64,000 nucleotides of DNA from Gemmatimonadetes bacterium 13_1_40CM_69_22 (GCA_001917665.1 MNEL01000020.1:1-64000); one strand, 5' to 3'; numbered from the stretch's first letter, positions 33,104-42,599 are shown. Notes: a model not told the origin generated them from the sequence alone. Program-made: numbers and translations.

Positions 33104-35482
33104 GTGACGCCTCGCGCCCTCGTCGCGCTGCTCGCGGCGGGGCTGCTCGCTGCCCCGCTGTCGCTTGCCGCGCAGCAGCGCCGCCACACCGGGCAGACTC
33201 CGGCCCCGCGGCGGCCGCGGGCTCCGGACATCGTGACGCGCGTGCCGACTCCCAAGTCGGTCCTGGGATTCGAGCCCGGCGAGGATCGCCGCCTCGCCGA
33301 CTGGCCGGCGCTGCTGCGCTACTACCAGGCCCTGGCGAAGACGAGCGACCGCGTGCGGTATCGCGAGCTCGGGAAGACCACGCTGGGCGCGCCGCTCGTC
33401 GCGCTCCTCATCTCGAGCCCGCAGAACCTCAAAAGCCTCGATCGCTATCGGCAGCTGAACGCGCGGCTCGCCGATCCGCGGACCATCCGCAGCAACCGCG
33501 AGGCGCAGGAGGCGCTGCGCGACGGCCGCACCATCGTGCTCATCACGTCCGGCATTCACTCGAACGAGGTGGGCGGGCACCTGACGCCCGCGATCCTCGC
33601 CTACCGCCTCGCGAGCGACACCACCGCCGCCACCCGGACGATCCTCGACAACGTGATCCTGTTGCTCGTCCCCTCGCTCAACCCTGACGGCGTCTCGATC
33701 GTCACGCGCTGGTACAACCGCACGCTCGGCACGCCCGCCGAGGGCACCGACCCACCCGAGCTGTACCACCACTACACGGGGCACGACAACAACCGCGACT
33801 GGTACGCCTTCACCCAGGTCGAGACGCAGCTCGTGGTCGACTCGCTGCACAACGTGTGGCATCCCGAGATCGTGCACGACATTCATCAGCAGGACAGCGA
33901 CGGCTCGCGCCTTTTCCTGCCGCCGTACCTCGACCCGGTGGAGCCGAACGTAGACCCGCTGCTGGTGGACGGCGTGAACGCCCTCGGGGCCGGCGTCGCG
34001 TGGCAGCTCGCCGGGGAGGGGAAGACGGGGATCGCGATCAACGCCATCTACGACGCGTGGACGCCGGCCCGCGCCTACCAGCACTACCACGGCGGCGTCC
34101 GCATCCTCTCCGAGGCGGCGAGCGCCAACCTCGCGTCGCCGATCGATGTCCCGTTCGACCACCTCGCGACCCGGGCGCGCGGCTTCACGCCGCGCGAGCG
34201 CTCCTGGAACTTCACGAATCCGTGGCCCGGCGGCCGCTGGACTCTCAGGGACATCGTCGCCTACCAGACCGACGCCGCGTACGCGCTGCTCGAGAACGCG
34301 GCGCGCTACCGTGACGTCTGGCTCGCGAACTTCCTCACCATCGAGGGGCGCGCGGTCCGCGGCTGGCGAGGATGGCCGTACGCGTACGTGATCCCCCGCC
34401 AGCCGCGGGACACGGTCGGGCTCGCCACGCTGCTCGGCATCCTGCGCCGCGGGCAAGTGGAGATCCGCACCGCCTTGCACCCCATTACGCTCGCCGGACA
34501 GCGGTACGCCGCGGGGAGCTACGTCGTCGTGCTGCGGCAGCCGTACGCGGCCTTCGCCAAGACGCTGCTCGAGCCGCAGCATTATCCCGATCTGCGGCTC
34601 TACCCCGGCGGGCCGCCCCTGCCGCCCTACGATGTGACGGCCCACACGCTGCCGCTCCTCATGGGCGTCGCGGCCGTGCCGGCGCGCGACTCCCTGCGGA
34701 TCGGTCTGTCGGCGCCGATCGAGCCGCCGGCGGCGACCCCCGGCGCCGCCGGCATCGCCGGGGCGGAGAGGCCCCGTGTCGGGCTGTACCGCTCCTACAA
34801 CGCCGCGATCGACGAAGGGTGGACGCGGTGGGTGTTCGATACGTGGCGCGTGCCGTACGTCTCGGTGGTGGATTCCGTCGTGCGCGCCGGCAAGCTCGCG
34901 GAGCAGTTCGACGTGGTCGTGCTCCCCGATCAAGCGCCGGACGAGCTGCTCACCGGCCTGCCGCGCGAGTATCCCGCGCCGTACGCAGGCGGCCTGGGGG
35001 ACGATGGCGTTAAGGCGCTGCGCCGGTTCGTGCAAGATGGCGGCACGCTCGTCGCGCTCAACGACGCCAGCCGGTTCGCAGCGACGCAACTGCTGCTCCC
35101 AGTGCGCAACGTGCTCGAAGGCGTAGCCGACGACGAGTTCTATGCCCCGGGATCGATCTTCCGGCTCGAGCTCGACACCGGCCATCCGGTCGCGCGCGGC
35201 ATGCCAGCGCAGAGCATCGCCTGGTACGAGAGCGGCCCCGCCTTCGAAGTGCTCGACTCGAGCGCCGCGCGGGTGATCGGCCGCTACCCCGCCGACGCCG
35301 ACAAGCTGCTGCTCTCGGGGTGGGTGCTCCATCCGGAGCGGGTGGCGGGCCGTGCCGCCCTGGTCGAAGTGAAACAGGGGGCCGGGCGGGTCGTATTGTT
35401 CGGCTTCCGCCCCCAGTACCGTGGTCAAAGCATCGCGACGTACCCCTTGCTATTCAACAGCTTACAGCGGTCGGCACGATAG
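33104..35482 (+). CDS. Secreted M14 family zinc carboxypeptidase-like protein
   Basis: 792 residues with a signal peptide ending LSLAAQQ. Zinc ligands: the HxxE motif in SGIHSNEVGGH (about residue 150) and the later His in EIVHDIHQQDSDGSR. YTGHDNNRDWYAFTQVET supplies the conserved asparagine/arginine substrate-binding segment. The C-terminal half (about 470-790) is a glutamine-amidotransferase-like alpha/beta domain of the type often appended to these M14 proteins (LRRFVQDGGTLVALNDAS). GTG start 3 nt after the S9 gene. It probably trims peptides in the periplasm. Confidence 0.9.
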   Translation: MTPRALVALLAAGLLAAPLSLAAQQRRHTGQTPAPRRPRAPDIVTRVPTPKSVLGFEPGEDRRLADWPALLRYYQALAKTSDRVRYRELGKTTLGAPLVALLISSPQNLKSLDRYRQLNARLADPRTIRSNREAQEALRDGRTIVLITSGIHSNEVGGHLTPAILAYRLASDTTAATRTILDNVILLLVPSLNPDGVSIVTRWYNRTLGTPAEGTDPPELYHHYTGHDNNRDWYAFTQVETQLVVDSLHNVWHPEIVHDIHQQDSDGSRLFLPPYLDPVEPNVDPLLVDGVNALGAGVAWQLAGEGKTGIAINAIYDAWTPARAYQHYHGGVRILSEAASANLASPIDVPFDHLATRARGFTPRERSWNFTNPWPGGRWTLRDIVAYQTDAAYALLENAARYRDVWLANFLTIEGRAVRGWRGWPYAYVIPRQPRDTVGLATLLGILRRGQVEIRTALHPITLAGQRYAAGSYVVVLRQPYAAFAKTLLEPQHYPDLRLYPGGPPLPPYDVTAHTLPLLMGVAAVPARDSLRIGLSAPIEPPAATPGAAGIAGAERPRVGLYRSYNAAIDEGWTRWVFDTWRVPYVSVVDSVVRAGKLAEQFDVVVLPDQAPDELLTGLPREYPAPYAGGLGDDGVKALRRFVQDGGTLVALNDASRFAATQLLLPVRNVLEGVADDEFYAPGSIFRLELDTGHPVARGMPAQSIAWYESGPAFEVLDSSAARVIGRYPADADKLLLSGWVLHPERVAGRAALVEVKQGAGRVVLFGFRPQYRGQSIATYPLLFNSLQRSAR

Positions 35483-35536
35483 CGTGATCCCCGTCTCTTG
35501 TCCCATCGGAGTGGGATTCCTATCGTGTAGCCCCCT

Positions 35537-36799
35537 ATGGCTGTGGTCCGGCAGGCAGGTGCCCTCTTGCTGGCCGCGCTCTTCATGAGTCGCGGCCTTT
35601 TTGCGCAGGATAGCGTTCCACCTGCGCCCGCCGCGCCCGGACCGACCGACGTGCCGGTCGTGCTGCCGACGGCTCCCGCCGATCAGGCGCACGTCACGCT
35701 CCGACCGACCGAGCTCCGCTACGTCCAGCAGGAGACGCTGCTCGTGCCCCAGACGTCGTCGATCAAGGGGCTGTACGTGAACGCGTGGGCATTCGGGTCG
35801 CACAAGCTGTGGCAGCTCGTGCGGCTCGCCGACGAGACGGAGATCAACGCCTTCGTCGTCGACGTGAAGGACGACACCGGGTGCCTCCTGTATCCGTCGG
35901 CAGTGCCGACGGCGGAGCAGATCGGGGCGAACAAGTGCGTCCGCGCCAAGGACGCGAAGGCCCGACTCGACACGCTCGCGGCGCACGGGATCTACACCAT
36001 CGCGCGCTTCGTGGTCGCCAAGGACCCGCTGCTGGCGGAGCGGAAGCCAGGCTGGTCGGTGAAGGATCGCACCACGGGCGGGCTGTGGCGCGACCGGATC
36101 AACATCGCCTGGGTGGACGCCTACAACGACTCGGTGTGGATCTACGCGGCGCAGCTGGCCGCGGAGGCCGTGCGGTTGGGGTTCAACGAGGTGCAGTTCG
36201 ATTATGTCCGCTTCCCCGACGAGCCGCGCGAGCGCATGGCGACGGCGATCTTCCCGGCCCACCACGCCGGGGAAACGCAGCGCGCGGCGGTGCGCGAGCA
36301 CATCACGCTGCTCCGGAACCGCCTCAAGCCGCTGGGCGTGCCCGTCACGTTCGACATTTTCGGCCTCACCGCCTCTGCTACGACGGGCGATCTCGGCATC
36401 GGGCAAGTGTGGGAGGATTTCATCAACGTCGCGGACGTGGTGCTGCCGATGGTCTATCCCAGCCACTACTACCGCGGGGCGTTCGGGCTGGCATGGCCGA
36501 ACGGCCAGCCGTATCGCGTGGTGCGCGCCGCGTTGACCGACGCGCTGCAGCGCTCGCGGCCGCACCCCGCCGCCGCCGAGATCCGCCCCTTCCTGCAGGC
36601 GTTCACGCTGGGCCGGCGGCTTCCCCGCTACACGCCGTCCGAGATCCGCGAGCAGATCCGCGCGGTCGAAGACCTCGGCATCACGTCGTGGGTGCTGTGG
36701 AACCCACGCAGCGTGTACCAGCGGGAATCGCTGCGGCCGAAGAAGCGCGCTCCCCCTGCCCCAGGGCGAGAACTCTCCGGCACGACCGGCGGCCGTTAG
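35537..36799 (+). CDS. DUF4015 putative glycoside hydrolase, secreted
   Basis: 420 residues. The signal peptide ends at GLFAQ; a proline-rich linker follows, then a TIM-barrel domain of the DUF4015/GH13-like family: VKGLYVNAWAFG-like start, AFVVDVKDDTG, IARFVVAKDPLLAERKPGW, FNEVQFDYVRFPDE (likely catalytic acidic strand), VTFDIFGLTA and VVLPMVYPSHYYRG. Substrate unknown; an envelope polysaccharide role is inferred from export. TATCGT lies 10 nt before the ATG. The stop codon is within the hairpin at 36799-36820. Confidence 0.87.
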   Translation: MAVVRQAGALLLAALFMSRGLFAQDSVPPAPAAPGPTDVPVVLPTAPADQAHVTLRPTELRYVQQETLLVPQTSSIKGLYVNAWAFGSHKLWQLVRLADETEINAFVVDVKDDTGCLLYPSAVPTAEQIGANKCVRAKDAKARLDTLAAHGIYTIARFVVAKDPLLAERKPGWSVKDRTTGGLWRDRINIAWVDAYNDSVWIYAAQLAAEAVRLGFNEVQFDYVRFPDEPRERMATAIFPAHHAGETQRAAVREHITLLRNRLKPLGVPVTFDIFGLTASATTGDLGIGQVWEDFINVADVVLPMVYPSHYYRGAFGLAWPNGQPYRVVRAALTDALQRSRPHPAAAEIRPFLQAFTLGRRLPRYTPSEIREQIRAVEDLGITSWVLWNPRSVYQRESLRPKKRAPPAPGRELSGTTGGR

Positions 36800-36820
36800 C
36801 CCCGGCCGTCAGGCCGGGGC
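36799..36820. terminator. Hairpin shared by two convergent genes
   Basis: GCCCCGGCC, loop GTCA, GGCCGGGGC: a perfect 9-bp stem that includes the last base of the DUF4015 stop and the aconitase-family stop. Position favours termination for both strands, but there is no U-tract. Its stem-plus-GTCA style resembles the palindromes at 3687-3766 and 53834-53853. Confidence 0.55.
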
Positions 36821-38830
36821 GGCCACCGGCCCGGGCTGCCACTCCGTGATGTAGCCCGTGATGGCCGACGCCGCCACGGTGTACGGGTTGGCGAGGTAGA
36901 GCTGCCCCGGACCCGAGCGTCCTGGGAAGTTGCGGTTGATCGCGCTGATCGTCACTTCATCCCGGGTCTTCGACACACCGGGCCCCGCGTTGATGCAGGC
37001 GCCGCACGAGGGCTCGAGAAACGTCGCGCCCACCTTATGGAACAGCTCGAGGTAGCCCCGCTCCTCGCAGTAGCGTTTCACATCCTGCGACCCGCACTGG
37101 ATGTAAAACCGCACCCACGGCGCGACGCGGGCGCCCCGCTCCGCCGCTTCCGCGAGCACCCGTGCATACATGTCCATGTCTTCCTTCTTCCCCGCCGTGC
37201 ACGAACCCGCGTACGCGATATCCACACGGATCCGCCGAGCCGCCGGGTCGATATGCTGGCCGTTCCCCGGGTCGCCGGGTAGCGCCATCATCGGCCGGAT
37301 CGCGCCAGCGTCGATCTCGATCACCTCGCAGTACTCGGCGTCGGGGTCGCTCGCCAGCCCGGCGCACAGCCGCTCGGCGTCGCCACGCGCCATGCCGCGG
37401 TACTCCCTCAAGTACTCGACCGTCTTCGCGTCCGGGGCGACGTAGCCGGTGAACCCGCCTACCTCGGCCGTCATATTGGTCATCGTGGCCCGCTCGTCGA
37501 CGGACAGCGACTCGACAGCACCCCCACAGTATTCCACCAGCTTGCCGATGGCCTGGCCGCTCTTCACGTACGGATGCCGCAAGATCTCGAGCATGAAGTC
37601 CTTGGCCGTCACGTTGTCCGGCTTCTGCCCGCGCACTACGACCTTGACGGTTTCCGGGACCGTGAGCCGCACGTCCTTCGTGATCCACGAATTGAAGATC
37701 GCCGTCGTCCCCACGCCGAACGCCACGCACCCGACCGCGCCGGCGTGTGGGGTGTGGGAGTCCGAGCCGATGATCACCATCCCCGGCTCGGCGTGCCCCT
37801 CGAGCATCTTCGAATGGCAGATCGCCTCGGCGCCGTGGCGGCCGAGCCGCAGCTCGCCGTACAGCTTGATCCCCTGCTTCTCCGCGAACGTACGCTGCTT
37901 CTTCTCGAGCTGGAGCGCGACGTCGAGGAGCCCCTCCTTGACGCGCTCGGGCGTCATCGCTTCGGGGAGGAACGTCAGGTGGTCGCGGAACATGAGGATC
38001 GAGCCGGGATCGTAGACCTGCTCGTTCTCGCCCACGAGCTGCTCGAAGAAGATCGCGGCCATCGGCGTCACGTACTCGTGGCTGAACCGGATGTCGGTGA
38101 CCACGAAGCCCTCGTCTCCCGGCTTGACGGCCGGTACGCCGATCCTTCCCCGCGACGGGTCCACCACCCAATGACGGGCGATGATCTTCTCGCCGAGCGT
38201 CATGGGCCGGCGCGGAGTCTCGGGCGGCGCGAGGACGACCTTCCCTTGGAGCCGGGCGACGTTGAAGTTGAACAGCCCGCCGTACTCGATGATACCGCGC
38301 GTGATCTCGCCCTCGCCTTGGGTGAAGGCTGCGAGCGGAATCGCCTCGCCCCGCCGCACTCGGTCGATGATCGAGAAGTCGGTAGTGGTGAGGATCCCCA
38401 GATTCTGGCAATTCTCCCGGTAGATCCGCTCGATATTCTCGGCGATGACCAGTTTGATGCCGGCGCACATCTCGGCGTACGGCGACTGCTCCCGCGACGA
38501 GCCCTTGCCGCGCCGCTTGCCGCTGACCGACGCCACGAAGCGGCCGCCCTTCACCGATCCCCGAGTGATCGGGAACTCCTCGCCGCATTTCAAGCCCAGG
38601 TACGGGAAGTCGCCCAGCGTTTCGTCGTAGTAGTAGCAGATGTAGGCAGGCGTGATCTCGTCGGTCGAGATGTTGTCGCGCAGCGCGATGGCGGGGGTCC
38701 AGTCCAGGTCCTCCCCCGCGAGCTGGCTGCGCACCAGCGCGGCATCCTCGGCCAGAAACAGGACACGGCCCTCGAGCCGGACGAGATCCGGGAGCCGCGC
38801 GACCGGGCGGGCCTGCAGCGCTTGCAGCAT
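36809..38830 (-). CDS. Aconitase/3-isopropylmalate dehydratase family protein, swivel domain first
   Basis: 673 residues from the ATG at 38830; a TTG at 38866 would add 12 residues. The swivel domain comes first (about 45-180: ALRDNISTDEITPAY, GSSREQSPYAEMCAGIKLVIAENIERIYRENC). The catalytic [4Fe-4S] domain follows: GSDSHTPHAGAVGCVAFGVG, cluster cysteines in EYCGG, AGSCTAGKKEDM and EPSCGACINAGPG. This order recalls AcnB without its HEAT domain; classical AcnA and LeuC-LeuD have the swivel last. The reaction (aconitate, isopropylmalate or methylaconitate) cannot be decided from sequence alone. Confidence 0.88.
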   Translation of the reverse strand: MLQALQARPVARLPDLVRLEGRVLFLAEDAALVRSQLAGEDLDWTPAIALRDNISTDEITPAYICYYYDETLGDFPYLGLKCGEEFPITRGSVKGGRFVASVSGKRRGKGSSREQSPYAEMCAGIKLVIAENIERIYRENCQNLGILTTTDFSIIDRVRRGEAIPLAAFTQGEGEITRGIIEYGGLFNFNVARLQGKVVLAPPETPRRPMTLGEKIIARHWVVDPSRGRIGVPAVKPGDEGFVVTDIRFSHEYVTPMAAIFFEQLVGENEQVYDPGSILMFRDHLTFLPEAMTPERVKEGLLDVALQLEKKQRTFAEKQGIKLYGELRLGRHGAEAICHSKMLEGHAEPGMVIIGSDSHTPHAGAVGCVAFGVGTTAIFNSWITKDVRLTVPETVKVVVRGQKPDNVTAKDFMLEILRHPYVKSGQAIGKLVEYCGGAVESLSVDERATMTNMTAEVGGFTGYVAPDAKTVEYLREYRGMARGDAERLCAGLASDPDAEYCEVIEIDAGAIRPMMALPGDPGNGQHIDPAARRIRVDIAYAGSCTAGKKEDMDMYARVLAEAAERGARVAPWVRFYIQCGSQDVKRYCEERGYLELFHKVGATFLEPSCGACINAGPGVSKTRDEVTISAINRNFPGRSGPGQLYLANPYTVAASAITGYITEWQPGPVAAPA

Positions 38831-38910
38831 ACGCGAAAGATGAACCCCTTGCTCCGAGCCGAGCAAGCCGATTTGCTTCGGGGCACCGGACCGAACGCTG
38901 GAGGTCGAGG

Positions 38911-40542
38911 ATGTCTCCGTGCTGTCGATTTGCTGTCACGATACTGCTCGCCACGCCGGTCGCATCGCTCGGCGGCCAGCAACGGGCACCCGCGTTGCCA
39001 CCCGTGAGCACCGCAGCGATGGACGCCCACCTCCGCTATCTGTCCGACGACTTGCTCGAGGGGCGTGCCCCGGGCACGCGCGGGGGCCGCCTCGCCGCTC
39101 AGTACGTCGCGGCGCAGTTCCAAGCGCTCGGTCTAGCGCCTGCGGGGCCCGACGGCTCCTACTTCCAGCCGGTCGCGCTCGTCGGCCTCACGCCGCATCC
39201 GTCGCTCATGTGGGGCACGCCCGGCGCGCCGCAACCACTCAAGCCGCTCGACGACTTCGTCGCGTGGGCTGAGCGCCCGGAGCCCGAGATCACGGCTGAC
39301 GGCGAAGTCGTGTTCCTGGGCTACGGTATTCAGGCGCCCGAGTGGCAATGGGACGACTACAAAGATGTGAGCGTGCGCGGCCAGGTCCTGCTGATGCTCG
39401 TGAACGACCCGGGGCTCCAGGACTCGACGGTTTTCAACGGCCGCGCGCTCACCTACTACGGCCGCTGGACTTACAAGCTCGAGGAGGCAGCCCGGCGCGG
39501 GGCGCTCGGCGTCCTCCTGATTCACACCACCGCCAGCGCGACGTACCCGTGGGAGGTGGTGCGCGGGTCATGGTCGGTGGAGCAGTTCAAACTGGACCGC
39601 GTGGCGGCGCAGGGCATCGCGTTCGCCGGGTGGGTCACCTCCGACGCCGCCCGGGCTGCGCTCTCCCGCGCCGGCTTCAACCTCGACTTCCTGAGCCGTG
39701 CCGCCGCGCGGCGGGACTTCCGGCCGGTCCCGACCGGCCTGCACGTGGCGGTCGATATCATCAGCGCGCTACGTCGCGTCCGCTCCGAGAACGTGGTGGC
39801 GAAGCTGCCGGGGAGCGACCCGAGACTCGCGAGCCAGGTCGTACTGTTCACCGCTCACTGGGACCACAAGGGGATCGGCCCCGCGGTCAACGGTGACTCG
39901 ATCTACAACGGCGCGGAGGACAACGCGTCCGGCGTCGCCGCGATGCTCGCGACGGCCCAGGCGCTCAGCCACGCGACTCCCCCGCCGCGACGCACCCTGC
40001 TGTTCGTCGCGACGACCGCCGAGGAGAGCGGCCTGCTCGGCAGCCAGGCATACGTGCAAAGCCCGCTCGCGCCGCTCGAGCGCACGGCGGCGGTGCTGAA
40101 CCTCGATGTCACGAACGTGCGCGGCGCCACGCGGGACATCGACGCTCTCGGGATCGACCGCTCCACTCTCGGACTGGTGTTTGAGAGCGCGGCGCGGGCT
40201 GAGTCGCTCGCGGTCGTCCACGAGCCGGACGTGCGTGGCTCGTTCTACCGGTCGGACCACTTTCCCTTTGCAAGAGCCGGGGTGCCGGTGCTCTCGATCG
40301 AGGCGGGAAGAGATTTCATCGGGCGGCCTGCCGGATGGGGCAAGGAGCAGGATGAGCTGTACAACCGGGAGCGCTACCACCAGCCGAGCGACCAGTACCG
40401 GCCGACCTTCGCCTACGAAGGGATGGCGCAGGAGGTCCGCGTCACGATGCGGGTGGCTCTCGCGGTGGCGAATGCGCCCGAGGTGCCGCGCTGGTTGCCA
40501 AACTCGGAGTTCAAGCGTCAGACCAGCCCGCCGACGCCCTGA
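38911..40542 (+). CDS. Secreted M28 family aminopeptidase
   Basis: 543 residues with signal peptide (to about residue 25). A PA-type inserted domain lies at about 90-290. The zinc peptidase domain has ligands in order: FTAHWDHKG (His), YNGAEDNASGVAAML (Asp), TAEESGLLGS (catalytic Glu and ligand), LNLDVTN (Asp) and YRSDHFPFARAGVP (His). All are present, so it should be active, releasing N-terminal amino acids in the periplasm. Ribosome site GGAGG 6 nt before the ATG. Stands alone, divergent from the aconitase-family gene. Confidence 0.94.
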   Translation: MSPCCRFAVTILLATPVASLGGQQRAPALPPVSTAAMDAHLRYLSDDLLEGRAPGTRGGRLAAQYVAAQFQALGLAPAGPDGSYFQPVALVGLTPHPSLMWGTPGAPQPLKPLDDFVAWAERPEPEITADGEVVFLGYGIQAPEWQWDDYKDVSVRGQVLLMLVNDPGLQDSTVFNGRALTYYGRWTYKLEEAARRGALGVLLIHTTASATYPWEVVRGSWSVEQFKLDRVAAQGIAFAGWVTSDAARAALSRAGFNLDFLSRAAARRDFRPVPTGLHVAVDIISALRRVRSENVVAKLPGSDPRLASQVVLFTAHWDHKGIGPAVNGDSIYNGAEDNASGVAAMLATAQALSHATPPPRRTLLFVATTAEESGLLGSQAYVQSPLAPLERTAAVLNLDVTNVRGATRDIDALGIDRSTLGLVFESAARAESLAVVHEPDVRGSFYRSDHFPFARAGVPVLSIEAGRDFIGRPAGWGKEQDELYNRERYHQPSDQYRPTFAYEGMAQEVRVTMRVALAVANAPEVPRWLPNSEFKRQTSPPTP

Positions 40543-40730
40543 GTGCAATCCGTTGCATTGCTTGTAATGTGGCGAGCAGAAGGCAGTTACGGGTCTTGGT
40601 CCGGCCAGTTCTCCAGCGCCTCTGGCCGATTCCGAGGCCGCCGAATAAGTTTGCGCCCGCTTTTTGACAGTCCCGTCTCCCGCACTCGTCACCGCGGAGC
40701 GAGCCCCTGGAACTCCCGACATCCCATCGG
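40543..40730. other. Intergenic region without a gene
   Basis: 188 bp. It contains an imperfect palindrome near its left end (GTGCAA-TCCG-TTGCAT, about 40551-40566) and a TTGACA near 40663 with no convincing -10 partner. No reading frame with coding character. Confidence 0.5.
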
Positions 40731-41846
40731 TTGCCGCTGTCCTGGCTGCTCGAGGCGGCAAGCCCACCGATCCAGTACCGCGCCTACGCCGAAGTTGTGC
40801 GGGAGAGCGAGCGCGATCCGGAACGACTCGCCGTGCTGCGCCAGGCCGTCTTGGAGTACAAGGTCGCTCTGGCGATCGCCCGCAAGCAGAAGTCCACGGG
40901 GCTGTGGGGCGGCAACCTCCTCGGGCCGAACGCCTCGAAGGCGTACGGTTGGCATGAGCCCGGCACCGTGTTTCAGTACCGCCGATTGCTCGAGATGGGC
41001 TGGCCGCCGACCGAGCGGCCGTTCAGGCTCGCGGACCGGCTGCTGTTTCAGTTGCTGTCGCGCATCGAGCCGGACGACCCGGACCGGGCGGTTGCCCAGC
41101 GGGCTCAAGAGCTGCTGGCAGAGTACCAAAAGCCCGCCCGGACCGACTCCGGACTCGGCCGCTGGGCACGGCGGCTCGGCCGGGAGGCGGCGGCATGCGC
41201 GCTCGCGCGCGCCGGCCACATCGACGACCCGCGAGTGCGCGGGACCGCGCATACGATCGCCAGTAACATCTCACAGTTCCTGCGCAGCGAGCTCGCTGGG
41301 AAGCCGTTCAGGAAGGCGCACGGCAAGACGGTGCTCGAGCCCGCGGCCTACCCGCCCACCGTTTTCGCGGTCGAGATGCTCGCCTGCCTCCCTCCGGTGC
41401 AGCGGGAGCGCGCGGGGTTCATCGAACGGTTGGGGCAGTATTTCTCGGCGCCGGCGCCGCGTCGCGCGTTTTTCATCCTGGCTGGCAAGAAGCTGTTCAA
41501 GCCGATGTTCGAGCTGCTGGGCGACCCCCTGCGCTCCGACGCTCAGGGCCACATCAGCGACATTCCGTTCGCCGTGTACTGGCTCGAGCTCCTGGCCCGG
41601 CTCGGCCTGGCGCGCCAGATCCCGAGCGCCAACCGCGTGCTCGCCCGTCTCTACAGCGAGTGCGACGACCAGGGGATTTGGAGCCCGAAAAGCCTGCGAG
41701 CCATGCCCAAGGCCACGAATCCTGTCACGGCCCACTATTTCCCGCTCGAAGGGCCCGGGAAGAGTCCCGCTCAGCGACAGACCGACGTGACGTTTCGGCT
41801 GGGGCTGATCGCGCGGCTCATGGGGATCCCGGTCGAGGTGGTGTGA
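40731..41846 (+). CDS. Hypothetical protein with all-helical (prenyltransferase/cyclase-like) fold
   Basis: 371 residues, TTG start, no signal peptide, no family I can name confidently. Helical repeats with WLLEAASPPIQYRAYAEV near the N-terminus and TKSTGLWGGNLLGP-like, DDPDRAVAQRAQEL and YSECDDQGIWSPKSL segments recall the alpha/alpha-toroid of terpene cyclases and prenyltransferases. The catalytic DxDD or metal-binding motifs of those enzymes are not evident. No upstream ribosome site; the exact start is uncertain. It may be transcribed with the TrmB operon 90 bp downstream, but the operator there argues for a separate promoter. Confidence 0.65.
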   Translation: MPLSWLLEAASPPIQYRAYAEVVRESERDPERLAVLRQAVLEYKVALAIARKQKSTGLWGGNLLGPNASKAYGWHEPGTVFQYRRLLEMGWPPTERPFRLADRLLFQLLSRIEPDDPDRAVAQRAQELLAEYQKPARTDSGLGRWARRLGREAAACALARAGHIDDPRVRGTAHTIASNISQFLRSELAGKPFRKAHGKTVLEPAAYPPTVFAVEMLACLPPVQRERAGFIERLGQYFSAPAPRRAFFILAGKKLFKPMFELLGDPLRSDAQGHISDIPFAVYWLELLARLGLARQIPSANRVLARLYSECDDQGIWSPKSLRAMPKATNPVTAHYFPLEGPGKSPAQRQTDVTFRLGLIARLMGIPVEVV

Positions 41847-41912
41847 GAGGCACGGGGGCGCGCGCGGCGCGGGGGAGCGATGAGCACCACCTTGCGGCGA
41901 GCGTGTTAATAA

Positions 41913-41934
41913 CGTAGTAGTAACTACTACTACG
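41913..41934. promoter_or_regulatory. Operator-like palindrome in front of the TrmB gene
   Basis: CGTAGTAGT, AACT, ACTACTACG: a perfect 9-bp inverted repeat. It ends 2 nt before the ATG and is directly preceded by the AT-rich TTAATAAC. Binding here would block both the promoter and translation start, fitting autoregulation by the adjacent regulator. Confidence 0.65.
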
Positions 41935-41936
41935 CG

Positions 41937-42599
41937 ATGCCAGACGTCGACCTCACCCCGTTCGGATTCACTCCCACTGAGTCCGTCGTGTATGCAGCGT
42001 TGCTGCGGCTCGGCCCGTCCACGGGGTACGGGGTGGGGCACGCCACGCGGCTCGCACGCGCCAACGCCTATGCCGCGCTCGCAGGGCTCGTCACCCGCGG
42101 GGCCGCTCACCGGACCCCCGGCCGCCCCGTGCAATATCGCCCCACCGACCCCCAAGCACTGCTCGCTCACCTCGCCGCCCAGCAGGGAGAAGCACTCGAC
42201 CGGCTCAGTCGCGCGCTTGAGGACGCGAGTCACCCGACGGAGCCCGAGACTCGCGTCGTGGCCGGCGCTCGCGCCGTGGCCAACCTCATCCAGCAGCTCG
42301 TCGCTCGGGCCGACCAGACGATCCAGGGGATCCTGGCCGCAGAGCTGTGGCGCCCGACGCTGCCCGCGTGGCGGCGTGCCACAACCCGGGCGGCGCTCGA
42401 CGTCCGCCTGGCGGGCGAGAGCTCCGACACCGATGGCATCACGCAGGGCGCGGTCCCCGCAGGCACGCCCACGCTGCTGCTGATCGACGACACCCGAGTG
42501 CTGACCGTCTCGGGAACGGGCGAGCAGATTACCGCGCTGTGGAGCACGCATCCGCTCATTGCGACGCTGGCCCGCGCCGCGCTGCGCAACGTCACCTGA
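41937..42599 (+). CDS. TrmB-family transcriptional regulator
   Basis: 220 residues. The N-terminal winged helix-turn-helix (FGFTPTESVVYAALLRLGPSTGYGVGHATRLARANAYAALAGLVTRG, residues 10-57) is the TrmB type. A short helical linker follows, then a C-terminal effector region (about 105-220) with LIDDTRVLTVSGTGEQITALWSTHPLI, as in the phospholipase-D-like sensor domain of these regulators. A perfect palindrome abuts its start codon. The stop overlaps the hydrolase start (TGATG), so it probably controls its own operon: regulator, hydrolase, TetR protein. Confidence 0.85.
   Translation: MPDVDLTPFGFTPTESVVYAALLRLGPSTGYGVGHATRLARANAYAALAGLVTRGAAHRTPGRPVQYRPTDPQALLAHLAAQQGEALDRLSRALEDASHPTEPETRVVAGARAVANLIQQLVARADQTIQGILAAELWRPTLPAWRRATTRAALDVRLAGESSDTDGITQGAVPAGTPTLLLIDDTRVLTVSGTGEQITALWSTHPLIATLARAALRNVT

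Noticed and set aside
32780-35428. 882-residue minus-strand frame
   Set aside because: Antisense of the S9 and M14 peptidases; no recognisable domain.
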